Assembly: GCA_937997355.1 (NCBI GenBank)
Contig: CALKTZ010000348.1
Location: forward strand, 1-8,416
Source of the DNA: an uncultured Planctomycetales bacterium
Lineage (GTDB): Bacteria; Planctomycetota; Planctomycetia; Isosphaerales; Isosphaeraceae
Length of the DNA: 8,416 nucleotides
Direction of reading: 5' to 3'
Part shown: one piece after another, positions 1 to 6,827 of the stretch
Layout of the letters: each line of letters begins with the position of its first letter
Numbering within the stretch: position 1 is the first letter of the stretch
Notes under the pieces: generated by a model
What the model was told of the DNA's origin: nothing
The model's database searches: none
Seen by the model: the letters and a program-made list of their open reading frames with translations, nothing else
Position numbers and translations under genes: made by a program

Positions 1-104
1 CTGCGAGTGCGAGCAGAGAGGTGATCTCTTCGATGAGACGAGATAAAGAGTCGACCGCGAAGCATGGTCGTGTACGAAATTCCGGGCTCTCGGGTCCGCT
101 GAAA

Positions 105-110
105 AAGGAG
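105..110 (+). promoter_or_regulatory. Ribosome binding site AAGGAG that fixes the start of the thioredoxin-fold protein
   Basis: AAGGAG lies six bases before the ATG at 117. The same frame is open back to an ATG at 21, but only the 117 start has this strong Shine-Dalgarno match. It also puts a clean signal peptide at the very N-terminus instead of behind 32 polar residues. Confidence 0.8.
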
Positions 111-116
111 TGGCTC

Positions 117-2069
117 ATGCGGAGTGTCCCTTACTCCCTGGCCGTTGCGGCGCTTGGACTCTCGAATCTGATCGCTCAGCCCGCATTCGCCCAGGCACCC
201 AAGCCGGCGCAAATCCTCGGATTGAAGCCGACTCAAGCTGGGGTCGAATTCGATACACCGACCGACCCTGCCGCCATCGAGGCTTGCAAGGTTGAAATCG
301 GCTCTGATCCTAAGAAGAAGACTTATACTTATGCTCTCCGCGACGGCCAGGGGAAGCTCCTGCGCCGGTTTATGGACACTGATGGAGACAGAAATCTCGA
401 TCAGTGGAGCTATTATCAGGACGGCTTCGAGGTCTACCGCGAGAATGACCTCGACGGCAACAAGAGCGTCGACGAATGCCGCTGGCTGAACTCCGGCGGG
501 ACCCGAATCGCCCGTGTCGAAGGGGGCCAGATCAAGAGCTGGAAGCAGATCTCCGCCGAGGAGGCTTCCAAGGTGCTCGTGCAGGGGCTCGTTTCCGGGA
601 AGGTCGCCCTCCTCGAAACGGTCCTCGCGACGCCGGAAGAGCTCAAGGCGGCCGGTCTTACCGCCGAGGACGCCGAGAAGGTTGCCCCCGCCGCCGACCG
701 GGTGAATCAGATCAAAACCTTGCACGATTCGCTGCTCGGCTGGACCAAGGACACGGTCTGGAACCGGTTCGACGGCACCTACCCGCACGTCATCCCGGCC
801 GACCCCGGCACCGGCCCGAGCAAGGAGATCACGCTCTATGAGAATGCCGTGATCTTCGCGGGATTGCCCGCCGGCCAGACGCCGCAGAATTCCGGCAAGG
901 TGGCGTTCCTGCAAGTTCCCGAGATGATCAAGCTCGGCGAGGTCTGGAAGTTCGTCACACTTCCCCGCGCGGTCGATCCCGAGAAGCCGGTCGTCAGCGT
1001 GGAGAGCGGCATCCGCGCCGCACTGTTCCACCGCGACACCCCCCCCGGCGGACAGGCCCGCGACGAGGCCATGGAAGCCCCGCTCCGCGCCCTGGCGGAT
1101 TACGACGCCAAGAACGCCGATCGGCTCCGGAGCGGAGAGAAGCGGGACCTGGCCAAGTTCCACCTCGACCGCATCAAGTACGTGCGGGATATCGTCGCCG
1201 CCGCGAAGGACCCGGACGACAAGCTGATGTATGACAAGCAGACCGTCGACAGCCTCATCGCCGCCTACCGGACCGGACTCTACACCCCCGGCAAGAAGGC
1301 CATCGCGGAGATCATCGCCAAGGGGGGCAAGCTCGGCTCCTACGCGGCCTACAACCTGATCGGCGCGGAGTTCGCCCTGAAGAACGAAGACGCGGGGGGA
1401 GACTTCCGGGCCAATCAGAAGAAGTGGATGGCCGACATCGAGGAGTTCCTGACGACCTACGAGAAGTCGGATGAGGCGGCCGATGCCCGGCTCCAACTGG
1501 CCAACGCCAACGAATTCGACGCCGAGGAAGCCAAGGCCAAGGCCGACTACCTCAAGCTGGTCGAGAATCACCCCGATACGCTCGCCGGCAAGAAGGCCGC
1601 CGGCGCCCTCCGCCGGCTCGATCTGACCGGCAAGCCGATCGCCATCAAGGGGGCCGGCGTTTCCAGCGAACAGGTCGATTCCTCCAAGTTCCAGGGCAAG
1701 CCGATCGTGATCGTCTTCTGGGCCTCGTGGGCCGCCCCGTCCAAGCGAGAGCTGCCGGAACTGGTCAAGCTCTACGAGAAGCACCGCAAGGACGGTCTGG
1801 AGATCATCGGCGTCAGCCTCGACAACGAGAAGGACGAGACCGCCGCCACGATCAAGGAGCAGCAGATCGCCTGGCCGCAAATCTTCGAAGGGGGCGGGAT
1901 GGAGAGCCGGCTCGCTTCGGAGTACGGCATCATCTCCCTGCCGACGATCTTCCTCGTCGATGCCCAGGGTAAGGTGGTGAACCGGAACATCCGGAGCGCC
2001 GCGGAAGTCGAGCGGCAGGTCGAGAAGATGCTCGCCAATCCGGCGGGGGTCGCCGCCCGGGATCGCTGA
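117..2069 (+). CDS. Exported protein with C-terminal TlpA/redoxin-like thioredoxin domain lacking the CxxC cysteines
   Basis: The 650-residue product begins with a Sec-type signal peptide: a short basic start, a hydrophobic core, and AFA followed by QAP, so cleavage is likely after residue 25. There is no lipobox cysteine. Residues 87-95 (DTDGDRNLD) and 111-120 (DLDGNKSVDE) resemble calcium-binding EF-hand or dockerin loops. A middle region without a family I recognise follows, then helical, repeat-like sequence at about 430-500 that recalls TPR repeats. Residues of about 507-645 form a thioredoxin fold of the TlpA/AhpC-TSA type, with a VFWASW strand end, the GVSLDNEKDE segment and the cis-proline motif SLPTIF (Pro609). 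The usual WCxxC is WAAPS here (Ala539 and Ser542 in place of the cysteines), so thiol-disulfide exchange of the ordinary kind is not expected. Databases would probably name it a redoxin-domain or TlpA-family protein. A periplasmic or surface binding or scaffold role is an inference. The strong hairpin downstream suggests it is transcribed separately from the next gene. Confidence 0.88.
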   Translation: MRSVPYSLAVAALGLSNLIAQPAFAQAPKPAQILGLKPTQAGVEFDTPTDPAAIEACKVEIGSDPKKKTYTYALRDGQGKLLRRFMDTDGDRNLDQWSYYQDGFEVYRENDLDGNKSVDECRWLNSGGTRIARVEGGQIKSWKQISAEEASKVLVQGLVSGKVALLETVLATPEELKAAGLTAEDAEKVAPAADRVNQIKTLHDSLLGWTKDTVWNRFDGTYPHVIPADPGTGPSKEITLYENAVIFAGLPAGQTPQNSGKVAFLQVPEMIKLGEVWKFVTLPRAVDPEKPVVSVESGIRAALFHRDTPPGGQARDEAMEAPLRALADYDAKNADRLRSGEKRDLAKFHLDRIKYVRDIVAAAKDPDDKLMYDKQTVDSLIAAYRTGLYTPGKKAIAEIIAKGGKLGSYAAYNLIGAEFALKNEDAGGDFRANQKKWMADIEEFLTTYEKSDEAADARLQLANANEFDAEEAKAKADYLKLVENHPDTLAGKKAAGALRRLDLTGKPIAIKGAGVSSEQVDSSKFQGKPIVIVFWASWAAPSKRELPELVKLYEKHRKDGLEIIGVSLDNEKDETAATIKEQQIAWPQIFEGGGMESRLASEYGIISLPTIFLVDAQGKVVNRNIRSAAEVERQVEKMLANPAGVAARDR

Positions 2070-2110
2070 GCCGGACGATTCGGGACATCTCCTCGACGTC
2101 GAAATCAAGT

Positions 2111-2145
2111 CCGGGCCGTTCATCCTCCCTGGGTGAGCGGCCCGG
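2111..2145 (+). terminator. Strong 15-bp hairpin, terminator-like but without a U tract
   Basis: The left arm CCGGGCCGTTCATCC (2111-2125) pairs with the right arm GGGTGAGCGGCCCGG (2131-2145) over 15 base pairs. Two of these are G-U wobbles in RNA, and the loop is TCCCT. It starts 42 bases after the stop codon of the thioredoxin-fold gene and ends 79 bases before the next start, a place suited to a transcript end or 3' stabiliser. The bases that follow (CTCCATTCGTTG) are not a run of T, so it is not a canonical intrinsic terminator. Confidence 0.6.
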
Positions 2146-2212
2146 CTCCATTCGTTGAATCGACGCGAGCGATCGGATAGAGTCCTCGGGCCTGGTGTTG
2201 CACCCTTGCCGC

Positions 2213-2216
2213 GAGG
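2213..2216 (+). promoter_or_regulatory. GAGG ribosome binding site supporting a GTG start at 2225
   Basis: GAGG ends eight bases before the GTG at 2225. The alternative upstream GTG at 2195 has no purine-rich site at a suitable distance. It would add ten residues, including a cysteine and several charged residues, ahead of the first membrane segment. The 2225 start is therefore preferred, though not certain. Confidence 0.5.
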
Positions 2217-2224
2217 ATTCGGTC

Positions 2225-3850
2225 GTGAGCTACGTGATTCCGATCCATCATGCCCTCGGCCTGCTCGCGATGGCCGCGGCCGCCTGGATTTACGCGAAGG
2301 CCAGGCAAAGGCCGGCGATCGAGCGTCTCGCGTTGACGTCGCTCCCCATCACGATTTCGGTGGTGTTCTGGCAGCTTTTCGTGGACATCGCCATTCAGCC
2401 CCTCTTGCAGCCGTGGGGCGGCGCCCGGCTGGCGCCGGCGGTCGCGATCACCTACGGCTACGAGCTTTATCTCCCCTCCGGTACCGGCCCGGTCACGGGT
2501 TGGCTCTATCCCCCGGGCTCGGCCCTGGCTTATCTCCCGGTAGCCTGGATCCCGAATGTCTCCCTCTGTCTCCTCGCAGGCCGCTGCCTCACGCTTTTCT
2601 ATTTCTTCGCCCCCGTGGCCTGGCTGTTGCTCACGAGGGAAACCGAGAAGAAATGGCTGGGGGTCCAGCTCTTCATCACGTTCGCGCTGCTCGTCTGCTT
2701 CTCGCGCCCGCTCCGCTACGCCGCGACGGAAATTCACGCCGACGCCCCTGCCCTCTGCCTGTCTGCATTGTCCGTCATCGTGCTGGGCCGAAGCCGGACC
2801 GCGCGGGGCAACTGGCTGGCGATCATGCTGGCGGCGCTCGCGCTCTGGGCCAAGCAGCTTGCCTTCCCGATCATCGCCATCGTCATCCCCGTCTGGGCTT
2901 ATTTCAAAGGAGGAATCTCCGGGCTCGCGAAAGCCGGCCTCGCGATCCTCATCGTCTCGTTCGCCCTGCTCCTGCTCTTCCTGAGCTGGATCGACGCCCC
3001 CGACCTGATCTTCAATATCCTGTCGATCCCGATCCGCCACCCTCGACGGCACGACTCCCTCTTCTTCCTCTACCGAGACCTCGCGAAGCTCTATCAGTCG
3101 CACGTATTCCTCATCGCCCTGCTCTTCGTGGGAATCCTCGGGCTCTTCGTCGAGCCCCCTGCCCCTCGCGACGACTCCCCCTCGAAGCGAGGGGCCGACG
3201 ACTGGCGGCTGTTCGGACTCGTCACGCTCGCCGAATTGCCCTTCGCCCTGGCCGGCTACATCAAGGTTGGCGGCGACGACAACAACCTCGCCTATTTCTT
3301 CTATTTTCTGTCGATCATGTGCGTCCTGCTGCTGGGCCGGCTGCTCGACCAGGATCAGGGCGACGCCCCCCCTCGGTTCTCGCTTGTGATCCTGGCGGTG
3401 AACCTCGCGCTCGCGTTCCTGCTCCATCTCCAGCTCAGCCTCGCGATGGTTTCGGACGAAACGTCCTGGAACCAGAGCAAACAGGCCGTGGGATACTTGC
3501 GAAATCATCCGGGGGAAGCCTATCTGCCGTGGCATCCGCTCGAACACTTGCGGGTGGATGGCAAGCTCTATCATTTCGAATACGGGATCTTCGACCGCGA
3601 CCTCGCGGGATACCCGGTCCCCCGGGAGCAGTTCCTCAAATACATCCCCGAAGCCCCCAGCCTCGTCTGTTACCCTCCGAGGACGCTGGTCGGGGATCAC
3701 ATCACGCTTCGTTATCTGGATGACTTCACGCGCAAGGTTCAGGTGCCGGAACTCCCCGACTGGGAGTGCTACGCCCGAGAGTCGGGGGATGATCCGGTTC
3801 CCTCGCCGCCGCCAACCCATGGGCCGGGCGAAATCGGTTCGACCGGCTGA
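2225..3850 (+). CDS. Polytopic membrane protein with GT-C glycosyltransferase-like layout
   Basis: From the GTG at 2225 the product is 541 residues. I count roughly 10 to 12 hydrophobic segments, among them residues of about 8-24, 35-57, 110-135, 143-158, 196-228, 242-258, 294-309, 329-347, 356-374 and 386-406. A soluble C-terminal part of about 130 residues follows. After the second segment comes an outer loop with YGYELYLPSGTGPVTGWLYPPG. A polar loop of this kind, followed by a WxYPPG turn into the next helix, is common in GT-C enzymes that use polyprenyl-phosphate sugars (ArnT, PMT and RgtA-D relatives), but I see no decisive catalytic motif. A role in moving a sugar onto a lipid or protein outside the cytoplasmic membrane is an inference. 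The GT2-like protein two genes downstream fits a glycan or envelope theme. The frame is real: its hydrophobic pattern is regular, whereas the long overlapping frames on either strand give charged or proline-rich non-protein-like sequence. An uncharacterised transporter or other membrane protein is the main alternative. Confidence 0.85.
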   Translation: MSYVIPIHHALGLLAMAAAAWIYAKARQRPAIERLALTSLPITISVVFWQLFVDIAIQPLLQPWGGARLAPAVAITYGYELYLPSGTGPVTGWLYPPGSALAYLPVAWIPNVSLCLLAGRCLTLFYFFAPVAWLLLTRETEKKWLGVQLFITFALLVCFSRPLRYAATEIHADAPALCLSALSVIVLGRSRTARGNWLAIMLAALALWAKQLAFPIIAIVIPVWAYFKGGISGLAKAGLAILIVSFALLLLFLSWIDAPDLIFNILSIPIRHPRRHDSLFFLYRDLAKLYQSHVFLIALLFVGILGLFVEPPAPRDDSPSKRGADDWRLFGLVTLAELPFALAGYIKVGGDDNNLAYFFYFLSIMCVLLLGRLLDQDQGDAPPRFSLVILAVNLALAFLLHLQLSLAMVSDETSWNQSKQAVGYLRNHPGEAYLPWHPLEHLRVDGKLYHFEYGIFDRDLAGYPVPREQFLKYIPEAPSLVCYPPRTLVGDHITLRYLDDFTRKVQVPELPDWECYARESGDDPVPSPPPTHGPGEIGSTG

Positions 3851-4012
3851 GTTCCACTACCGGCCATTGCCGAAGCCGATTGCCGACGATTATGCTGACC
3901 GGACATCCCGAAGACACGAATCGGCGCAAACTGTTCCCGGGCCATGCGGCGTCCTTCGCGATCGTTCCCCTCGTCCCGAACGCTGTCGATGGAAAGAAAA
4001 GGCCAACTCGCG

Positions 4013-4879
4013 ATGCAATCCATGGCGTGCCTGAACGGCGAACTGATGCCGACGGAAGAGGCAAAAATCCCCGTCTGGGACCGCGGATTTTTGTTCGGCG
4101 ACGCGGTCTATGAAGTGCTCCGAATCTATCGAGGCCGCCCCTGGCTTGAACGTGAACATTTCGATCGCCTGGGGCGCAGCCTGAACGCCCTGGAATTCGA
4201 GCCGATCGCGATGGGGCCGCTCGCCGAGCGGTGTCGCAAAACCCTGAAGGCGAGCCGGATTCAGGAAGGGACCCTCTACATTCAGATTACCCGAGGGGTC
4301 GCCCCCCGGGCGCATGCGTTCCCCGATCCGCCAGTTTCCCCGACGGAATTGATCGTCGCCCGCCCCTACGACGACGGCCCGACGGCGAAACTCCGGGAAC
4401 GCGGGGCGGCCACGATCAGCCATCCCGATATTCGCTGGAAGCGCTGCGACATCAAGACCACCAACCTGCTGGGGAACATCCTGGCGCTCCAGGCCGCGAA
4501 ACGGGCCGGGGCCATGGAGGCGATCCTGTTCGATTCGGACAATCTGGTCACCGAGGCCACGCACAGCTCGGTGATGTGGGTGAAGAATGGCCGCCTCTCC
4601 GGGACCCCCGAAGGGCATGAGCTCCTGCCCGGCCTCACCCGGCGGTTCGCGGAAACCTTCGACGAGGCGAAGGCCCATTCGTATGAGCCGTCGCGGATCT
4701 CCCTGGAGGAACTGAGGACCGCCGAGGAGGTGATCCTGCTGGGGACCACGATCGAAGTCTTGCCGGTGATCAGCCTGGACGGCCGGCCGATCGGGAGTGG
4801 AGAGCCGGGGCCGATCTGCCGGCTCCTCCAGGACACCTACCGCCGCGACCTCGCGGAATGGCTCGCCGCCTCGTCGTGA
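4013..4879 (+). CDS. dat: D-amino-acid transaminase (class IV PLP aminotransferase)
   Basis: The 288-residue product is close to the usual length of about 280 for D-alanine aminotransferase. This enzyme moves the amino group between D-amino acids and 2-oxo acids with pyridoxal phosphate in the cytosol, for example D-alanine plus 2-oxoglutarate to pyruvate plus D-glutamate. Visible fold-type IV features are the N-terminal DRGFLFGDAVYEV segment, the Schiff-base lysine Lys148 in CDIKTTNLLGN, the PLP-ring glutamate Glu181 in VTEATHSSV, and the later ELLPGLTR segment. The PRAH motif (Arg99 and His101) matches the Arg-x-His carboxylate trap of D-amino-acid transaminases. This favours that activity over branched-chain aminotransferase or aminodeoxychorismate lyase. 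I chose the ATG at 4013 because AAAAGG lies ten bases before it. The frame is open to 3944, and an ATG at 4022 is the other plausible start. It lies 162 bases after the membrane protein gene and 64 before the GT2-like gene. D-glutamate supply for peptidoglycan is the likely use. Confidence 0.88.
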   Translation: MQSMACLNGELMPTEEAKIPVWDRGFLFGDAVYEVLRIYRGRPWLEREHFDRLGRSLNALEFEPIAMGPLAERCRKTLKASRIQEGTLYIQITRGVAPRAHAFPDPPVSPTELIVARPYDDGPTAKLRERGAATISHPDIRWKRCDIKTTNLLGNILALQAAKRAGAMEAILFDSDNLVTEATHSSVMWVKNGRLSGTPEGHELLPGLTRRFAETFDEAKAHSYEPSRISLEELRTAEEVILLGTTIEVLPVISLDGRPIGSGEPGPICRLLQDTYRRDLAEWLAASS

Positions 4880-4934
4880 CACGTGGCTCGCTCGCCCCGA
4901 AACCTGCGAGATGCCGGCCCCCTCAACCAATCGC

Positions 4935-4938
4935 GGAG
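4935..4938 (+). promoter_or_regulatory. GGAG ribosome binding site fixing the ATG at 4944
   Basis: GGAG ends five bases before the ATG at 4944. The frame is open further upstream to 4797, but that part overlaps the end of the transaminase gene and translates as arginine-, serine- and threonine-rich shadow sequence. The start at 4944 is clearly better. Confidence 0.7.
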
Positions 4939-4943
4939 AATCG

Positions 4944-5927
4944 ATGAGTCAAGCCGATACCGTCGACGAATTGGTGGATGATCCGTTCGAAGCTTATCTG
5001 CGCCGCGATCCTCTCCCCGGGGCGGGAATTCACGCCTTCATCCTGCAAGATGGGCCGAACCAGCAAGAGGCGGCCGAGGCGGTCGCGTCGAGCCTCATGA
5101 AGTTGATCGGGGGCAAGCTCCATCGTCCGCTGGAGGTTCGCATCCTCGACGTCGGCGGCACGCCGCTCCGCGAGTCCTACCGGGCGATCCTCGAAGAGTC
5201 GGCGCATCCCCTGGTGCTTGTCACGACCGCCCGAACCCCCTGGACCGAGGCGCATCTCGAACCGTTGCTCCAGTCCATCGATCGCTGCGATCACGTGCTG
5301 GGGCGCAGGCCCATGAGCGACCGGCAATGGGCGTTCTCGTGGTTCGTCGGCCTGTTCCGGCGCGCGATCTTCGCGATCCCGGTCCGGGATATCAACACCC
5401 CTTGCCGGCTGCACCGTCGAGAGAAGCTCGAAGCGATCCGATTCCAGTCGGCATCCTCGTGCATCAACCTGGAACTGCTGGCCAAGGCCACCTTCCTGGG
5501 GCATCTGATCGACGAGGTGGACGTGCCGGCGCTCGGCCACTGGGCGCGCAACAAGGGGTGGTGGGGTGACCTGAACCAGCTCTTCCGGCGCCCCTTGTTT
5601 CGATCTCCGCTCGATTCGGCGGTGGCCCCGGAATCGGGATCAGGTCCAGCGGAACAGGCGCAATGCGAGGTAGAAGGTGACGACGGTCCAGGCCCCCAGG
5701 ATGAGCAAGGGGATCGCGACATCGAACAGCCCGGCCCCTTCCAGGATGATGGCACGGAGTGCCTGGACGAGCTGAGTCAGGGGGAGGGCCTGGATGAAGG
5801 GCTGCGCCGCGGCGGGGAACCGCTCGGCCGAGAAGAAGACGCCGGAGAAGAGCCACATCGGCAGCATGACCAGGTTCATGAGGCCGCTGACGGTCTCGGT
5901 CGTGGAAGTGCGGCTGGCAATCAATAG
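4944..5927 (+). CDS. Degenerate family 2 glycosyltransferase-like protein with an antisense-derived C-terminal extension
   Basis: The open frame gives 327 residues, but only about the first 232 look like a real domain. Residues 28-125 have the alternating strand and helix pattern of a GT-A fold. They end in HLEPLLQSIDRCDHVLGRR, which corresponds to the segment of GT2 enzymes that ends in GRR. The part after it, with DINTPCRLHRRE at 149-160 and then INLELLAKATFLGHLIDEVDVP, closely follows the C-terminal half of polyprenol-phosphate sugar transferases of the DPM1/GtrB type. The expected DxD metal and nucleotide-sugar motif is not seen: the matching place reads VLVTTARTPW (residues of about 91-100). 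The usual DDGS motif near the N-terminus is also absent. It may be inactive, or bind a sugar nucleotide in another way. From about residue 233 the frame runs antisense through the permease gene and becomes Gln/Glu/Gly/Asp-rich, so that tail is probably not an evolved domain. It follows the transaminase by 64 bases on the same strand. Confidence 0.68.
   Translation: MSQADTVDELVDDPFEAYLRRDPLPGAGIHAFILQDGPNQQEAAEAVASSLMKLIGGKLHRPLEVRILDVGGTPLRESYRAILEESAHPLVLVTTARTPWTEAHLEPLLQSIDRCDHVLGRRPMSDRQWAFSWFVGLFRRAIFAIPVRDINTPCRLHRREKLEAIRFQSASSCINLELLAKATFLGHLIDEVDVPALGHWARNKGWWGDLNQLFRRPLFRSPLDSAVAPESGSGPAEQAQCEVEGDDGPGPQDEQGDRDIEQPGPFQDDGTECLDELSQGEGLDEGLRRGGEPLGREEDAGEEPHRQHDQVHEAADGLGRGSAAGNQ
5640..5927. 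other. 288-base tail-to-tail overlap of two convergent genes
   Basis: The + strand GT2-like frame has its first in-frame stop (TAG) at 5925-5927. The - strand permease stops with TGA at 5642-5640, after a normal RLFRW-type C-terminus. No other-strand coding signal supports the + strand tail. Stops in the two other + strand frames lie at 5671-5673 and 5678-5680, so a small shift near the end of the GT2-like gene would have ended it close to the permease stop. No terminator hairpin is evident between the two genes. Confidence 0.8.
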
Positions 5928-6737
5928 CCCGATCCCCGCGAACGCGAGGGCGCCGAAAACATCCACCAGCAGGATCAACGCCACATTCCCCCGAATCGGC
6001 ATGTCGAACATCAGCTTGCCGAGCAGCAGCAAGATCGTCAGGTCGGGGATCAGGAAGGTCAGCCGGGCTCCCATGACGGCGAGGAGGAAATCCCGCTTGG
6101 GCATGGGGGTGGCGACCAGGCACTTGAGTAGCTTGCCGATTCGATAATTCACGAGCAGGAAGCCGATGCCCCACATGCCCCCCCCCATCGCGTTGATCGC
6201 GATCAGGCCGGGGATCAGGAAATCGATGTACCGCGAGCCGGGCTCGGTGACGTAGAGATCCTCGGCGGGGCGAGGATTGGTCCGTCCGGCGGCTTCCTGG
6301 AGCACGTCGTCGATCACGCGGCGGGCGATTGTGGCTTCGGGTCGGGTCGGGTCGAACCGATAGGTGACCGGTTGCGATTTCCCGGCATCCGCGAGGACCA
6401 CCAGCGCGGTCTTGCCGGTCCGGAGCCGTTTCAGCGCCTCAGCCTCCGGCAGCTTGTGGACGAGGATCGGCGGACGATCGCGGCGGACGTTTTTGGTCCC
6501 TTCGGACGAGTGCAATCGCGCGTTGTAGGTGTCGATCGACGTCTCGACGGCCGAAGCCCCGTCGCCGTCGATGAGATCGACCGCGACCGGCTCGGGGGGG
6601 CGATTCTTGAAGGCGAGCCCCAGGACGATCGCCAGCAGGATCGGGAACCCGTAGACCCAGAAAATCCGCGCGGGCTGTCGGTAGAATTCGCGGAGTCGAG
6701 TCAGATAGAGCTGGAAGAGCGGGGATGATCGGCCCAT
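5640..6737 (-). CDS. ABC-2 type transporter permease
   Basis: The 365-residue product has the ABC-2 permease layout of NatB and DrrB relatives. One N-terminal membrane segment (about 25-43) is followed by a large extracytoplasmic domain of about 120 residues. Five more membrane segments fill the C-terminal half, starting near YIDFLIPGLIAINAMGGGMWG. The motif LPMWLFSGVFFSAERFP before the last helices is typical of the family, as is a short cytosolic segment with a PMPKRDFLL-like turn. The protein should form the membrane channel of an exporter with the ATPase encoded 90 bases upstream on the same strand. The substrate cannot be told; lipids, drugs, polysaccharides and sodium are all known for relatives. 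The start is the ATG complementary to 6735-6737. Its ribosome site is weak (AGGCGAG about 13 bases upstream), which suggests translation after the ATPase gene on one mRNA. Its last 288 bases are antisense to the end of the convergent GT2-like frame. Confidence 0.9.
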   Translation of the reverse strand: MGRSSPLFQLYLTRLREFYRQPARIFWVYGFPILLAIVLGLAFKNRPPEPVAVDLIDGDGASAVETSIDTYNARLHSSEGTKNVRRDRPPILVHKLPEAEALKRLRTGKTALVVLADAGKSQPVTYRFDPTRPEATIARRVIDDVLQEAAGRTNPRPAEDLYVTEPGSRYIDFLIPGLIAINAMGGGMWGIGFLLVNYRIGKLLKCLVATPMPKRDFLLAVMGARLTFLIPDLTILLLLGKLMFDMPIRGNVALILLVDVFGALAFAGIGLLIASRTSTTETVSGLMNLVMLPMWLFSGVFFSAERFPAAAQPFIQALPLTQLVQALRAIILEGAGLFDVAIPLLILGAWTVVTFYLALRLFRWT

Positions 6738-6827
6738 GACGGTTCGGGGTCTCGCCTAAGTCGGAAGATCGGTCGGTTTCTCGTTGAGGACGGCATGTGA
6801 CGATGAGCGTCGGGCCTCCGCCCTCGC

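Noticed and set aside
14..35. A small AGAG/CTCT inverted repeat upstream of the first gene
   Set aside because: The 4-bp arms around a 7-base loop are too short to be meaningful.
21..116. A 32-residue N-terminal extension of the thioredoxin-fold protein from the ATG at 21
   Set aside because: It would bury the signal peptide behind polar residues and has a poorer ribosome site than the AAGGAG before the ATG at 117.
2155..3723. A 522-codon + strand frame overlapping the same membrane protein
   Set aside because: The translation is proline- and arginine-rich with no hydrophobic regularity. It is a third open frame caused by GC-rich third positions, not a gene.
2120..3820. A 566-codon open frame on the - strand, opposite the GT-C-like membrane protein gene
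   Set aside because: Its product is almost wholly Glu/Arg/Gln/Gly/Asp with no fold-like pattern, which is what antisense of Leu/Ala/Phe-rich membrane codons gives in GC-rich DNA. It has no support from a domain or a ribosome site.
3890..4930. A 346-codon - strand frame opposite the transaminase gene
   Set aside because: The transaminase has exact PLP-family motifs on the + strand; the antisense product is Gly/Arg/Gln-rich and matches nothing known.
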